A model generated the notes under the pieces. It was not told the origin of the DNA, made no database searches, and saw only the letters and a list, made by a program, of their open reading frames with translations. The position numbers and the translations under genes were made by a program. Positions 18,436-27,098 of a DNA stretch of 64,000 bases are shown here, piece by piece (positions within the stretch are counted from its first letter, which is position 1; every line of letters begins with the position of its first letter). This DNA is from Janthinobacterium sp. TB1-E2 (lineage in GTDB: Bacteria > Pseudomonadota > Gammaproteobacteria > Burkholderiales > Burkholderiaceae_D): the NCBI RefSeq assembly GCF_036885605.1, contig NZ_CP142523.1, positions 744,001-808,000 on the forward strand. The letters run 5' to 3'.

Positions 18436-19758
18436 TCATTGGGATTTGAGCTGGATCGCCGGCGTCACCTGGCAGGCGCGCCAGGTGGGCAGCAGGCCTG
18501 CCAGCACGGCGGCCAGCACCGACATGGCAAACGTCAGCAGCAGCATCGGTATGTCCATGTGCGCGACCGTGCCCAGATCCTCCGAGTGCTTGCTGACCAC
18601 GGCCAGTGCGCCAAACGCCAGCAGAAGGCCCAGTACGCCACCGGCCAGGCCGATCACGGTGGTCTCGATCAGGAACTGGCGGAAGATGTCGCGCCGGGTG
18701 GCGCCCAGCGCGCGGCGGATGCCCACCTCGGACGCGCGCACGGAAAACTTCGCCAGCAGCAGGCCGATGGTATTGACCAGGCACAGCAGCAAGAAGCCGA
18801 AGGCCAGCCATGCCGCCAGCTTGTTGTCGTTGTCGACCACCTGCAAAAAGCCCATCCATTCGTTCAGGTCGTACAGGCTGTTCGGCGCATTGCGCTGCAT
18901 GCGCCCCAGCTTGCGCTGCTCGCCCGCATAGGCGTCCAGGTATTGCTGCAACTGGCCGCGCTCGCCGCTGCTGGCCATCTCGAACCAGAACTGCAGCCAG
19001 GTGCAGCCCGAGGCGAGCGTGCCCTGGTAGCCGGGTGCGTTATTGTCGCCGTTGCAGCTCATGCCGCCATCGTGCACGGTCTCGTGGCGGATGGCGCTGG
19101 CGAATGGAATGAAGAATTCGTCCTCCGGCCCGAATGCCCCCTTGCTGCCGATAATGTGATGGGCGCGCGGCACGACGTCCCAGGTGGCCAAGACGCCCGT
19201 CACCATGTAGGGCCGGCCCAGCACCGTGACGCGCTGGCCGACCGGATTGGCGCTGCCGACCAGTTTCTCCGACAGCGCGCGGCTGAGCACGATCACGTCG
19301 GCGCCGCTGGCGTCGTCGGCGTCGCTCCATGGCTGGCCGTACAGGAACGGCGGCTCGAACATGGCAAAGAAGTCGCGCGTGGGCGCCATGCCCTGCGCAT
19401 TGAAGACGCCGATATCCTTGCGCAAGGGTTCGACCGGGCCGGCCACGCCGAACATCACGGTGCGGCGCACGCCGATTTTGCTGCGCATGAAGTTCTGGGC
19501 GTCGATATAGCTCATCTGCATTTGCGGAAAGCCCGGCTTTTCACCGGCGACATAGCCTTTCATGGGCAGGATGTCGATCATCGGCACGAACAGGCGGTCG
19601 CTCTTGTGCGGCAGCGGGTCGCCCGACATGGCGTGCAGGATGGTGACGGTGGACACGCTGGCGGCCACGCCGACGGCCAGGGTCAGTATCATCAGCGCCG
19701 TCAGGGCGCGGTTGCGGCGCAGGCTGCGCAAGCCCAAGGTGAAATAGTAGCGGAACAT
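18436..19758 (-). CDS. MacB/FtsX-type ABC transporter permease (1 of 2)
   Basis: The product has 440 residues and the same topology as its partner: N-terminal helix ALTALMILTLAVGVAASVST, a large periplasmic domain (about 45-320) with a Cys pair (MSCNGDN and LASGCTWLQ) that may form a disulfide, and three C-terminal helices. The coupling motif is ASEVGIRRALGATRRDIFRQ. The tail TPAIQLKSQ is close to the canonical MacB/LolE ending. The two permeases are clearly different, so the complex is probably a heterodimer. It follows the ATPase by 9 bases, as expected for co-translation. Confidence 0.88.
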   Translation of the reverse strand: MFRYYFTLGLRSLRRNRALTALMILTLAVGVAASVSTVTILHAMSGDPLPHKSDRLFVPMIDILPMKGYVAGEKPGFPQMQMSYIDAQNFMRSKIGVRRTVMFGVAGPVEPLRKDIGVFNAQGMAPTRDFFAMFEPPFLYGQPWSDADDASGADVIVLSRALSEKLVGSANPVGQRVTVLGRPYMVTGVLATWDVVPRAHHIIGSKGAFGPEDEFFIPFASAIRHETVHDGGMSCNGDNNAPGYQGTLASGCTWLQFWFEMASSGERGQLQQYLDAYAGEQRKLGRMQRNAPNSLYDLNEWMGFLQVVDNDNKLAAWLAFGFLLLCLVNTIGLLLAKFSVRASEVGIRRALGATRRDIFRQFLIETTVIGLAGGVLGLLLAFGALAVVSKHSEDLGTVAHMDIPMLLLTFAMSVLAAVLAGLLPTWRACQVTPAIQLKSQ

Positions 19759-19767
19759 GCGCTCTCC

Positions 19768-20484
19768 TTACGCGGTCGCGGCGTGCTGCGGCCTGGCCGA
19801 CAGCGTGGCGCCGTGCTGCACCAGGTCCGACACCTGGCCGTCGATGATGTGCACGTTGCGCTGGCTGCGCAGCGCCAGTTCCGGATCGTGCGTGACCATT
19901 AGGATGGTGGTGCCTTGCGCGTTGATGTCTTCCAGCAGTTCCATCACGCCGCGCGCCATCTGCGTGTCCAGGTTGCCCGTCGGTTCATCGGCCAGCAGCA
20001 GCTTGGGCGAGCCGGCCAGCGCGCGCGCGATCGCCACGCGCTGCTGCTGTCCGCCCGACAATTCGGCCGGATAGTGTTTCATGCGCGACGCCAGGCCGAC
20101 CTTGGCCAGCGCGTCCTCGATGCGTTCCTTGCGTTCGGCGCGGTTGAAGCCCCGGTAGCGCAGCGGCACGTCGACGTTGTCGAACAGCGACAGGTCGGGA
20201 ATCAGATTAAAACCCTGGAAGATGAAGCCGAGTTTTTCATTGCGCAGGCGCGAGCGGGCATTGTCGTCCATGCCCCTGACGTTGACGCCGTCGAGTATGT
20301 ATTCGCCGTCGGTGAATTCCTCGAGCAGGCCGGCGATGTTCAGAAAGCTCGTCTTGCCCGAGCCGGACGGCCCCGTGACGGTGACGAATTCACCTTGTTG
20401 CACATGGATGTCGAAGCCGCGCAGCGCGTGGGTTTCGATCATGTGGGTGCGGTAGACTTTGCTCAGGTTTTGCATGCGCAGCAT
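19768..20484 (-). CDS. ABC transporter ATPase, LolD/MacB type
   Basis: The product has 238 residues. It contains Walker A GPSGSGKTSF, Q-loop IFQGFNLIPD, signature LSGGQQQRVAIARAL, Walker B LLLADEPTGNLD and H-loop VTHDPE. The A/Q-loop spacing and NLIPxLS text belong to the LolD/MacB/FtsE subgroup that drives FtsX-type permeases. The start at ATG 20484 (MLRMQNLSKVYR) has GAGG about 6 bases upstream. A longer reading frame to 20550 lacks homology and would run into the gap behind the adaptor gene. It energises the two permeases encoded directly downstream. Confidence 0.92.
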   Translation of the reverse strand: MLRMQNLSKVYRTHMIETHALRGFDIHVQQGEFVTVTGPSGSGKTSFLNIAGLLEEFTDGEYILDGVNVRGMDDNARSRLRNEKLGFIFQGFNLIPDLSLFDNVDVPLRYRGFNRAERKERIEDALAKVGLASRMKHYPAELSGGQQQRVAIARALAGSPKLLLADEPTGNLDTQMARGVMELLEDINAQGTTILMVTHDPELALRSQRNVHIIDGQVSDLVQHGATLSARPQHAATA

Positions 20485-20518
20485 GGAGGGCCTCTCAGGG
20501 TATAAGTTGAATGATGTG

Positions 20519-21790
20519 TCAGTTGAGCGAGACGCGGGCCGCGTTCTCAAAGTTTTCCGTACCGGCGATGACCACCTTGTCGCCCAGCTTCAAGCCGTCG
20601 AGGATTTCCACGGCCGACACGCTGGTCGCGCCCAGCTTGATCGGCGTGCGCATCGCCACGCCGTCGCGCACGACGTAGGCGAAACGGCCGCCTTCCGCTT
20701 CGACGAAGGAGCCGCGCGCCAGCATCAGCACATTCGGTTTTTCATCGATCAGCAGGCGCGCCGCCACGCGCTGGTTCTGGCGCAGGCCGGCCGGCTGTTC
20801 GCCGTCGAAACGCACGCGCGCCAGCACTTGGTTTTTCACCACTTCGGGCGACAGCGCCGACAGCTTGCCGGTGGCACGGATGGCGCCTGTTTCGATCTCG
20901 GCGCGCATGCCCAGGCCGATGTCGGCCACATACGTTTCCGGCACCTCGAGCTCGACTTCCAGCTGCGACAGGTCGACCAGGGTCATCAGTGCCGTATTGG
21001 CTTGCACCACGCTGCGGTTGGCCACCGATAGGGTGCCGATGAAGCCGTTGACGGGCGCACGCACGGTCAGTTCATCGACCCTGCGCTGGGCATTGTCGCG
21101 GACGAGACGCTGGCGTTCGAGTTCATTGCTCTTTGTTTTCAGGGCCAGGGTCACGTCTTCGCTTTCCAGGCCCGCCGCCTGCGAAGCGTGCTTGCTGCGG
21201 ATATCGGCCGAATTCAAGGCGTCCTTGGCCTTCTGGTAATCGATCTTGGCGATGATGCCCACCTGCGCCACGCTCTCGTAGCGTTCGAGCGTGCGCTGTG
21301 CGGACAGGCGGTCGATTTCAGCCGTATCGGCTTCGCGCCGCGCCAGCAGTTTCTGCTTCTTGGCCAGGATCTGCTGGCGCGCCACTTCCGCCTCCAGCTG
21401 CTGCACGCTCGATTGTTCGCGCTTGAGTGCGTCGGACAGGTCCGGCGACTCCAGCACGGCCAGGATGTCGCCCTTTTTCACCGTGTCGCCCGCCTTCGCT
21501 TTCAGCGTGACGGTGGCCACGGTGGTCGAATACAGGGTGGGACTGATGGCGGCGACGACGCGGCCCGTGACGGCGGCGTCACGTATCAGGGTGCCGCGCG
21601 TGACATCGGCGATGCGCAGGCGGCTGCTGTTGACGGAATGCTCGCTGTTGCGCCAGCCGGCAACGGCAGCGATGGCGCCGCCGATGACGATGACGGCGCC
21701 GGCCAGCAGCAGGGCGCGTCGCTTGTGGCGCTGGCCCGGCGGGGCGGTCAGTACGGCGTCTTGGGAGGAAGTATCGCGGATCATGGTCAT
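20519..21790 (-). CDS. MacA/HlyD-type periplasmic adaptor, first gene of the export operon
   Basis: The product has about 423 residues. An N-terminal membrane anchor (ALLLAGAVIVIGGAIAAVAG) is followed by a beta-barrel/lipoyl half (LKAKAGDTVKKGDILAVLES), a long alpha-helical coiled hairpin (about 120-240, rich in Gln, Glu, Arg and Lys) and the second lipoyl half (VRAPVNGFIGTL). The membrane-proximal barrel carries ALSPEVVKNQVLARV. It should bridge the ABC permeases to an outer-membrane channel such as TolC, which is not encoded nearby. ATG 21790 is chosen because an upstream GTG at 21820 lies inside the sigma-54 promoter. The cargo is unknown; macrolides, lipopeptides or peptides are typical. 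Confidence 0.88.
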   Translation of the reverse strand: MTMIRDTSSQDAVLTAPPGQRHKRRALLLAGAVIVIGGAIAAVAGWRNSEHSVNSSRLRIADVTRGTLIRDAAVTGRVVAAISPTLYSTTVATVTLKAKAGDTVKKGDILAVLESPDLSDALKREQSSVQQLEAEVARQQILAKKQKLLARREADTAEIDRLSAQRTLERYESVAQVGIIAKIDYQKAKDALNSADIRSKHASQAAGLESEDVTLALKTKSNELERQRLVRDNAQRRVDELTVRAPVNGFIGTLSVANRSVVQANTALMTLVDLSQLEVELEVPETYVADIGLGMRAEIETGAIRATGKLSALSPEVVKNQVLARVRFDGEQPAGLRQNQRVAARLLIDEKPNVLMLARGSFVEAEGGRFAYVVRDGVAMRTPIKLGATSVSAVEILDGLKLGDKVVIAGTENFENAARVSLN

Positions 21791-21815
21791 GTCTCGTGAA
21801 GGATACCTTTTACAA

Positions 21816-21831
21816 TGCACGATCCATGCCA
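21816..21831 (-). promoter_or_regulatory. sigma-54 (-24/-12) promoter of the ABC-export/two-component operon
   Basis: The minus strand reads TGGCATG-GATC-GTGCA. It has the invariant GG and GC dinucleotides separated by exactly 10 bases and 6 of 7 matches at -24. The predicted start is about 15 bases before the adaptor ATG. Confidence 0.75.
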
Positions 21832-21877
21832 GTTATTAAGTCATTGATTTGAATCGGGAAAAATTCTGGCGTCCGGC

Positions 21878-21911
21878 TGTCCGCCGTGTCCGCGCTGTCC
21901 AAGCGGTGTCC
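21878..21911 (-). promoter_or_regulatory. cluster of four GGACA repeats, candidate activator (UAS) site
   Basis: On the minus strand GGACA occurs four times (complements of 21878-21882, 21887-21891, 21896-21900 and 21907-21911) at 9, 9 and 11-base steps. It lies about 70-105 bases upstream of the predicted sigma-54 transcript start, the usual place for NtrC-type activator sites. Confidence 0.45.
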
Positions 21912-22028
21912 GCGCGCGCGGTAATATCGCGGCGTTTGCGCATGGATCTTGATATTCTGGCAATCGACCTGATCTGCGACCCAGGCAGTGATGGCGCGCG
22001 GCGCCATGCCGGTCCCCTTCTTTGGAGC

Positions 22029-23615
22029 ATGATGTCGCCTTCTCCCTCCCTGTTTGCCCGCCTGCGTCCCTGGCTGCGCCAGTTTGCCAGCCTGCCTGAG
22101 CCGCCGGAACTCGATTATCCATTTGCCGCCAGCGACATCGCCATGCTGCAGCGGCTCGACGGTGGTTCGCCCCAGCTTGATCGCCAGACGTGGGATGAAA
22201 TGCTGCTCGACGACTATCATGCGCGACTGGCCACGCAGACCAGCATTCTTGGCCAGCAGCGATTGCATCAGCGCCTGGCAAGCGGTGCGGCCGGCGCCGT
22301 CTCGCAGGTGCGCATCGCGGCCTTGCTGGCCGCGCCGGCACAGCAGGCGGTGATCGAGCAAGCGATGCAGCCGCTGCGCACGGCGGACATGGAAGTGGCG
22401 GCGCTGTTGTGCGGCGCACCGCTGCCAGCACCGCCGTGGTGGAGCCGCTGGCTGCTGCTGCCGACGCTGGCGCTGTTGGCGTCGCTGCTGGCCGCGTGGC
22501 TGTTTGCGCCGCTGGCATGGGCCGTCGCGGTGCCCGTCTGGCTCTTGCTGATGGCGTTGCAGATGCGCTTACACGACCGTTGCAAACCGTGGGAGCGCAG
22601 CGTGTTTACCTTGCAGCAGATACTGCTGGTGCATGGCCGCCTGGGCGCGCTCGATACCGCGCTCACGGCGGAGCTGCGAGAAGGCGGGCGGGCTGCGGGC
22701 GTGATCAACCGCCAGATCACGCCAGTGCGCTGGATTAAGATGGTCCCTTTACTGAGCGAATATGACGACTGGCTCATGCTGGGCAATATCCGCCGCTACT
22801 TTCACAGCCTGCGTGTGGTGCAACGCGAACGCGCCTTCTTGCGCCAGAGTTTCCTGCTGCTGGCCGACCTGGAGGCGGACCTGGCTCTGGCGCGCCACCT
22901 GCGCGGCCGTGAAGAGTTTTGTTGGGCGCAGCAAGCCGATGCGCGGCAGTTGTCGTTTGAGGCCATGGTGCATCCGTTGCTGGACGGCGCCATGCCCCTG
23001 TCGCTGAAGCTTGATTTACGCGGCGCCTTCATTTCGGGGCAGAATGCGGTGGGTAAAAGTACCTTGTTGCGCGGCGTGGGCCTCAATCTGATCAGTGCGC
23101 GCGCCTTCGGCTTTTGCTATGCGCAGGCGGCCTGGGTGCCCATGCTGCCGCTGTATTCGAGCATGCAGAACGAGGATTCGCTCGATGGCGGCGAAAGTTT
23201 GTATATCGCCGAATTGCGGCGCGCGCGCGAATTGCTGGCATTGGCCGAAGAGGGGGCGCCGGCCCTGTTCCTGATCGACGAGATTTTCCGCGGCACGAAC
23301 CACCTCGAGTCGGTGGCGGCGGCCGCCGCCGTGCTGCACAGCCTGGCCGCAGATCACCTGGTGATCGTCTCGTCGCACAATCTGGTATTGGGGCCGCTGC
23401 TGGAAGACTGTCTGGCGCCGTGGTGCGTGCGCCGCGATGAGGCGGGCGCGTTATTGCTGGCGCCTGGCGTGCTGCAGGCCACGAATGGCATCGCGCTGCT
23501 CGCGCAGCGCGGTTTTGACGCCGGTATCGCGGACAAGGCGGGGCGCGTCTTCGATTGGCTCAGCACGCACATGGCGCAGCCGGCCGATTGCGGCGGCGTG
23601 CTCGAACGGGCGTGA
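22029..23615 (+). CDS. membrane-anchored MutS-like ATPase
   Basis: The product has 528 residues. The C-terminal third is a MutS domain V ATPase: Walker A FISGQNAVGKSTLLRGVG, YSSMQNEDSLDGGESLYIAE, Walker B PALFLIDEIFRGTNHLES and SSHNLVLGPLLED. Unlike repair MutS it lacks the mismatch-binding domain. At about residues 135-180 it carries two adjacent membrane helices (LLLPTLALLASLLAAWLF and WAVAVPVWLLLMALQMRL). Similar 'MutS-related' proteins are scattered in bacteria without assigned function. GGAG lies just before tandem ATGs at 22029 and 22032. It is divergent from the sigma-54 operon, so the shared intergenic region could influence it. Confidence 0.82.
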   Translation: MMSPSPSLFARLRPWLRQFASLPEPPELDYPFAASDIAMLQRLDGGSPQLDRQTWDEMLLDDYHARLATQTSILGQQRLHQRLASGAAGAVSQVRIAALLAAPAQQAVIEQAMQPLRTADMEVAALLCGAPLPAPPWWSRWLLLPTLALLASLLAAWLFAPLAWAVAVPVWLLLMALQMRLHDRCKPWERSVFTLQQILLVHGRLGALDTALTAELREGGRAAGVINRQITPVRWIKMVPLLSEYDDWLMLGNIRRYFHSLRVVQRERAFLRQSFLLLADLEADLALARHLRGREEFCWAQQADARQLSFEAMVHPLLDGAMPLSLKLDLRGAFISGQNAVGKSTLLRGVGLNLISARAFGFCYAQAAWVPMLPLYSSMQNEDSLDGGESLYIAELRRARELLALAEEGAPALFLIDEIFRGTNHLESVAAAAAVLHSLAADHLVIVSSHNLVLGPLLEDCLAPWCVRRDEAGALLLAPGVLQATNGIALLAQRGFDAGIADKAGRVFDWLSTHMAQPADCGGVLERA

Positions 23616-23624
23616 TGGCCGCCC

Positions 23625-25550
23625 TTACTTGTCCTGCTTTTCCGGCGTGCTCTTGTCGATCACTTCGCGGCAATCGCCGCGGATGATGGCGTTGTCGTAG
23701 TTGGTCCAGCCGTAGCTGTCGACGTAGCGCTTGTGCTGCTTGAAGCGGGCGCTGGCGATGCTCCATTCGGGCTGTTCGCCGGCAAAGCGGATGTCGCCCA
23801 GGTCGAGCAGGGTATGGAACATGTTTTCCGTCGACAGGCGCGCCTTCTGATGGCGCCGCAGCTGCGTTACCTTGTCCGGATAGTGCTGCTGGAATTGCGG
23901 CGAATACCAGACGAAGGCGGGCACGTGGAATTCGAATTGCGTGTTGTGCCCGTGGAAGGCCAGGCGGCAGGTGCCGTCGTACAGGGTCTGGCCGTGGTCG
24001 GCCACATAGACGAGCGAGCTGCGCAGGGCCGTGCGCTGGCCGTCGTCCTTCAGCATGCCGATCACGTTCGACAGGAACCAGTCCGTGTACAGGATGGAGC
24101 TGTCGTAGCTGTTGTTCAGCTGCGGCTTGATGGCCGTGTCCGTGTAGACGGGCTTGTCGACGCCGAACAGCGACGGCTGCCACTTGTCGAAGGCCTTCGG
24201 ATAGCGCTGGCTGTAGTTCCAGTGGCTGCCCAGGGTGTGCAGCACGATGAGTTTTTTCGGCGCCGGGTCGGCCAGCGCGTTCTTGAACGGGTCGAACAGG
24301 ATCTGGTCGAAGTTCGAACTGTTGGTAAAGCCGCCCAGGTTCAGGAATTGCACCACGTCCGCTTCCTTGGCGAAGACGGACACGGGCGTGTCGAACTGGC
24401 CGAACGAGATCTGGTTCGACAGCCAGTAGGTCTTGAAGCCCGCTTCCTTGTAGGCGGTCAGGAAGGATTTTTCCGAGAAGCCATCCTTGAGGCTTTGCGT
24501 GGCCGGCTTGCGCGAGATGATGACGGGCACGGACAGGCGCGTGGCGGAAACGGCCGTGATGACGTCGGCCAGCGGCACCAGGTTGCTTTCCTGTTTCAGC
24601 AGGGGATTGGTGTCGCGTTCGTAGCCGTTCAAGCTCCAGCGGTCGTAGCGCGACGATTCGCCGATCACCATGACCACCACTTCCGGGCTGGTATCGGGCT
24701 GTTGCTGGTGCGCGCCGAAACGGAAGCTGCTGCTTTTCTGTCCCAGCTCGGCCAGGTACTTGCGTTCCTTGTAGAAATCGAAGCCGCGCGCTGCCAGGCC
24801 GAAGGGCCAGGAATTGCTGACGGTGTCGAAGGCGTAGGGCAGGCGCGCCCAGTGGGGCAGGCTGGGCCAGCCCAGGCCCGTTTCATCGGCGCCGGCGATG
24901 CTGGCGTTCTCTGGCTTGCTGCTTTCCTCGTCTTCCTCTTCCGTTTCATCGTCGGCCGAGCTGGCGTCGCCGAAGCCGGAAGCACCCGGCTTGGCGCTGG
25001 CCGCCGGCTTGCTTGCCTTGGCGGACGCGGCGGCGCTGTGCACGGCCTTGGCCTCGAAACCGAATTCGTAGCCATACCACCAGAAGCCGCCCAGCAGGAT
25101 CAGCAGCACGAAGGCGGCCGGGCGCGTCTTGCCGCGCCAATCGAGGTCGCGCGTGCGCGTGGCCGCATACCAGCTCAGGGCGCACCAGGTGATCACGCCC
25201 AGCATGACGGCGCCCATCAGCCATACTTTTTGCCCGAGGAATTCCATCGCTTCCTTGGGGCTGGTTTCGAAGATGATGCCCAGGTGGTGCGTGGAAATGC
25301 CCTGGCCATAAAAGATGAACAGGTAGATTTCCGTCGGCAAGGCCAGGAAGGCGGGCACCAGCAACCAGTGGAAGTAGGCGGGGCGCTTGAAGATGCCCCA
25401 CACGGCCAGCCAGGCCAGCAGCTCGAACGTGAGCATCTGCCACGGATGCTCGAGCGCACGCCCCAGCAGCGCAGGGATGAAGGGCACGGCCGTCAGCGAG
25501 GCATACGTCAGGAGCAGGATCAGATTGGCGGGGCGAAGCAAGGAGCGCAT
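23625..25550 (-). CDS. phosphoethanolamine transferase (EptA/CptA-like) of the sulfatase superfamily
   Basis: The product has 641 residues. Four to five N-terminal membrane helices (residues 1-160) precede an acidic linker at about 205-225 (DDETEEEDEESSKPE). The alkaline-phosphatase-fold periplasmic domain has the metal site MVIGESSRYDRWSLNGY, the nucleophile Thr in SATRLSVPVI, VYVADHGQTLYDG and AFHGHNTQFEFHVP. Such enzymes add phosphoethanolamine from PE to lipid A or core heptose and alter polymyxin susceptibility. Which acceptor is used cannot be told; CptA-like core modification is possible. It converges on the MutS-like gene with a 9-base gap. Confidence 0.88.
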   Translation of the reverse strand: MRSLLRPANLILLLTYASLTAVPFIPALLGRALEHPWQMLTFELLAWLAVWGIFKRPAYFHWLLVPAFLALPTEIYLFIFYGQGISTHHLGIIFETSPKEAMEFLGQKVWLMGAVMLGVITWCALSWYAATRTRDLDWRGKTRPAAFVLLILLGGFWWYGYEFGFEAKAVHSAAASAKASKPAASAKPGASGFGDASSADDETEEEDEESSKPENASIAGADETGLGWPSLPHWARLPYAFDTVSNSWPFGLAARGFDFYKERKYLAELGQKSSSFRFGAHQQQPDTSPEVVVMVIGESSRYDRWSLNGYERDTNPLLKQESNLVPLADVITAVSATRLSVPVIISRKPATQSLKDGFSEKSFLTAYKEAGFKTYWLSNQISFGQFDTPVSVFAKEADVVQFLNLGGFTNSSNFDQILFDPFKNALADPAPKKLIVLHTLGSHWNYSQRYPKAFDKWQPSLFGVDKPVYTDTAIKPQLNNSYDSSILYTDWFLSNVIGMLKDDGQRTALRSSLVYVADHGQTLYDGTCRLAFHGHNTQFEFHVPAFVWYSPQFQQHYPDKVTQLRRHQKARLSTENMFHTLLDLGDIRFAGEQPEWSIASARFKQHKRYVDSYGWTNYDNAIIRGDCREVIDKSTPEKQDK

Positions 25551-25983
25551 AAAGGAGGGCGGGAGGGCAGCGAAAAATGTCCGCTATTATCAATCCTTTT
25601 GTTGTCTTGCGGTCACACAAGAATGTGCACGGCAGATGCTTGGCCGCAGGGGAAGAATGCCAAATCATCAATCGTTTACGCATACCGGCATCCGCGCATC
25701 GGCGCCAAAAATTAGTCAAAATGCCACAAACACCTGCCATTTTTGCCTTTTTTTATAGCAAAAAGTGGTAAACCGATTGACCCCCTGTGGCACAAGGTCT
25801 AAACTAGCGAGTTCTCGATTTTATTCTGCTCATCGTTTACGCATTACTTGGCATTTCATGGCCGCTCCTAATCGAGTGGCTGCGGGCGCCTCCGGTGCGC
25901 AGTAGATGAAAGCGGGACGAGGTTTTAGTCGCCGGGCATCTTGCCCGGGTTATTAATCGTAGTTTTTTGTTGGATTTATAACG
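25551..25983 (+). promoter_or_regulatory. 433-base regulatory region ahead of the str operon
   Basis: There is no gene here. The left ~200 bases contain the promoter region of the minus-strand transferase. A textbook sigma-70 promoter TTGACC (25777-25782), 17 bases, TAAACT (25800-25805) reads toward rpsL and implies a ~170-base leader. The leader carries a hairpin CCGGGC/GCCCGG (25932-25948) followed by AT-rich sequence and a T run close to the rpsL start; it might be a regulatory structure. No rpoB/rpoC precede rpsL. Confidence 0.7.
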
Positions 25984-26367
25984 ATGCCAACCATCAATCA
26001 ATTGATTCGCAATCCACGCGTCGCTTTGACCGTGAAGAGCAAATCGCCGGCGCTGGAAAACAGCCCGCAAAAACGTGGCGTCTGCACACGTGTTTACACC
26101 ACGACTCCAAAGAAGCCTAACTCGGCTCTGCGTAAAGTCGCTAAAGTTCGCCTGACCAATGGTTTCGAAGTCATTTCGTACATTGGCGGTGAAGGCCATA
26201 ACCTGCAAGAGCATAGTGTTGTGCTGTTGCGCGGCGGCCGCGTCAAGGATTTGCCGGGTGTGCGTTACCACATGGTTCGCGGTGCTCTGGATACCCAAGG
26301 CGTTAAAGACCGTAAGCAATCGCGTTCGAAGTACGGTACCAAGCGCGCTAAAGCTGGCAAGAAGTAA
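25984..26367 (+). CDS. rpsL: 30S ribosomal protein S12
   Basis: The product has 127 residues and near-complete identity to the S12 family ([42 protein letters not shown]). S12 sits at the decoding centre of the 30S subunit and checks codon-anticodon pairing. The two lysines whose substitution gives streptomycin resistance (in TPKKPNS and RVKDLPG) are both wild type, so a streptomycin-sensitive allele is predicted. It is the first gene of the str operon, with a strong promoter about 180 bases upstream. Codon use shifts to GGT/GTT/CGT here compared with the GC-rich flanks, as expected for high expression. Confidence 0.98.
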   Translation: MPTINQLIRNPRVALTVKSKSPALENSPQKRGVCTRVYTTTPKKPNSALRKVAKVRLTNGFEVISYIGGEGHNLQEHSVVLLRGGRVKDLPGVRYHMVRGALDTQGVKDRKQSRSKYGTKRAKAGKK

Positions 26368-26425
26368 TAAGTTGTACGCAGCAAACCCAAGTTTCGCTCA
26401 GTGGCAACTAGCTAAGTGAATGTAG

Positions 26426-26443
26426 TCGACCGCATCTGGTCGA
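26426..26443 (+). promoter_or_regulatory. hairpin in the rpsL-rpsG intercistronic leader
   Basis: TCGACC/GGTCGA with a six-base loop lies in the 152-base gap between rpsL and rpsG. In E. coli, S7 represses its own translation through this intercistronic RNA. The position is suggestive, but no sequence identity to that site is claimed. Confidence 0.35.
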
Positions 26444-26519
26444 GTAAGTGGAAGACTATGATGGTCGTCCGCGAGTGTGCGAAGAACGCGCGCTCAACTG
26501 AAGATTGAAAGGAATTGAT

Positions 26520-26990
26520 ATGCCACGTCGTCGTGAAGTACCCAAGCGCGAAATTTTGCCAGATCCAAAATTCGGCAACACTGATGTCGCTAAATTTGTA
26601 AACGTGCTGATGCTGTCCGGTAAGAAATCGGTTGCAGAAAACATCATCTACGGTGCTTTCGAGCACATCGCAGCAAAATCGGGCAAAGATCCGCTCGAAG
26701 TTTTTGCTACCGCAATCAACAACGCCAAGCCGCTGGTTGAGGTGAAATCCCGTCGCGTCGGTGGTGCAAACTACCAGGTGCCGGTCGAAGTTCGCCCAGT
26801 CCGTCGTATGGCTCTGTCCATGCGTTGGTTGCGTGAAGCTGCTAACAAGCGCAGCGAAAAATCGATGCCACAACGCCTCGGCGGTGAGCTGATGGAAGCG
26901 GCTGAAAGCCGCGGCGGCGCGATGAAAAAACGCGACGAAGTCCATCGTATGGCTGAAGCGAACAAAGCGTTCTCGCATTTCCGCTTCTAA
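26520..26990 (+). CDS. rpsG: 30S ribosomal protein S7
   Basis: The product has 156 residues ([54 protein letters not shown] at the C-terminus). S7 nucleates assembly of the 30S head and contacts the E-site tRNA and mRNA exit. The ATG at 26520 has GAAAGGA at correct spacing; an upstream in-frame ATG would add a non-conserved MKGID. It ends 108 bases before fusA, as usual for the str operon. Confidence 0.98.
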   Translation: MPRRREVPKREILPDPKFGNTDVAKFVNVLMLSGKKSVAENIIYGAFEHIAAKSGKDPLEVFATAINNAKPLVEVKSRRVGGANYQVPVEVRPVRRMALSMRWLREAANKRSEKSMPQRLGGELMEAAESRGGAMKKRDEVHRMAEANKAFSHFRF

Positions 26991-27098
26991 TATAAAGCCA
27001 GCTACCGCAAGGCGGCTGTCAAGCATCTGTTGTTCGAGGCCGGGCTCATTTTTGCAAAAAAATGCTGCTCGGTTTTGTCCATTCATTTAGGATTAATT

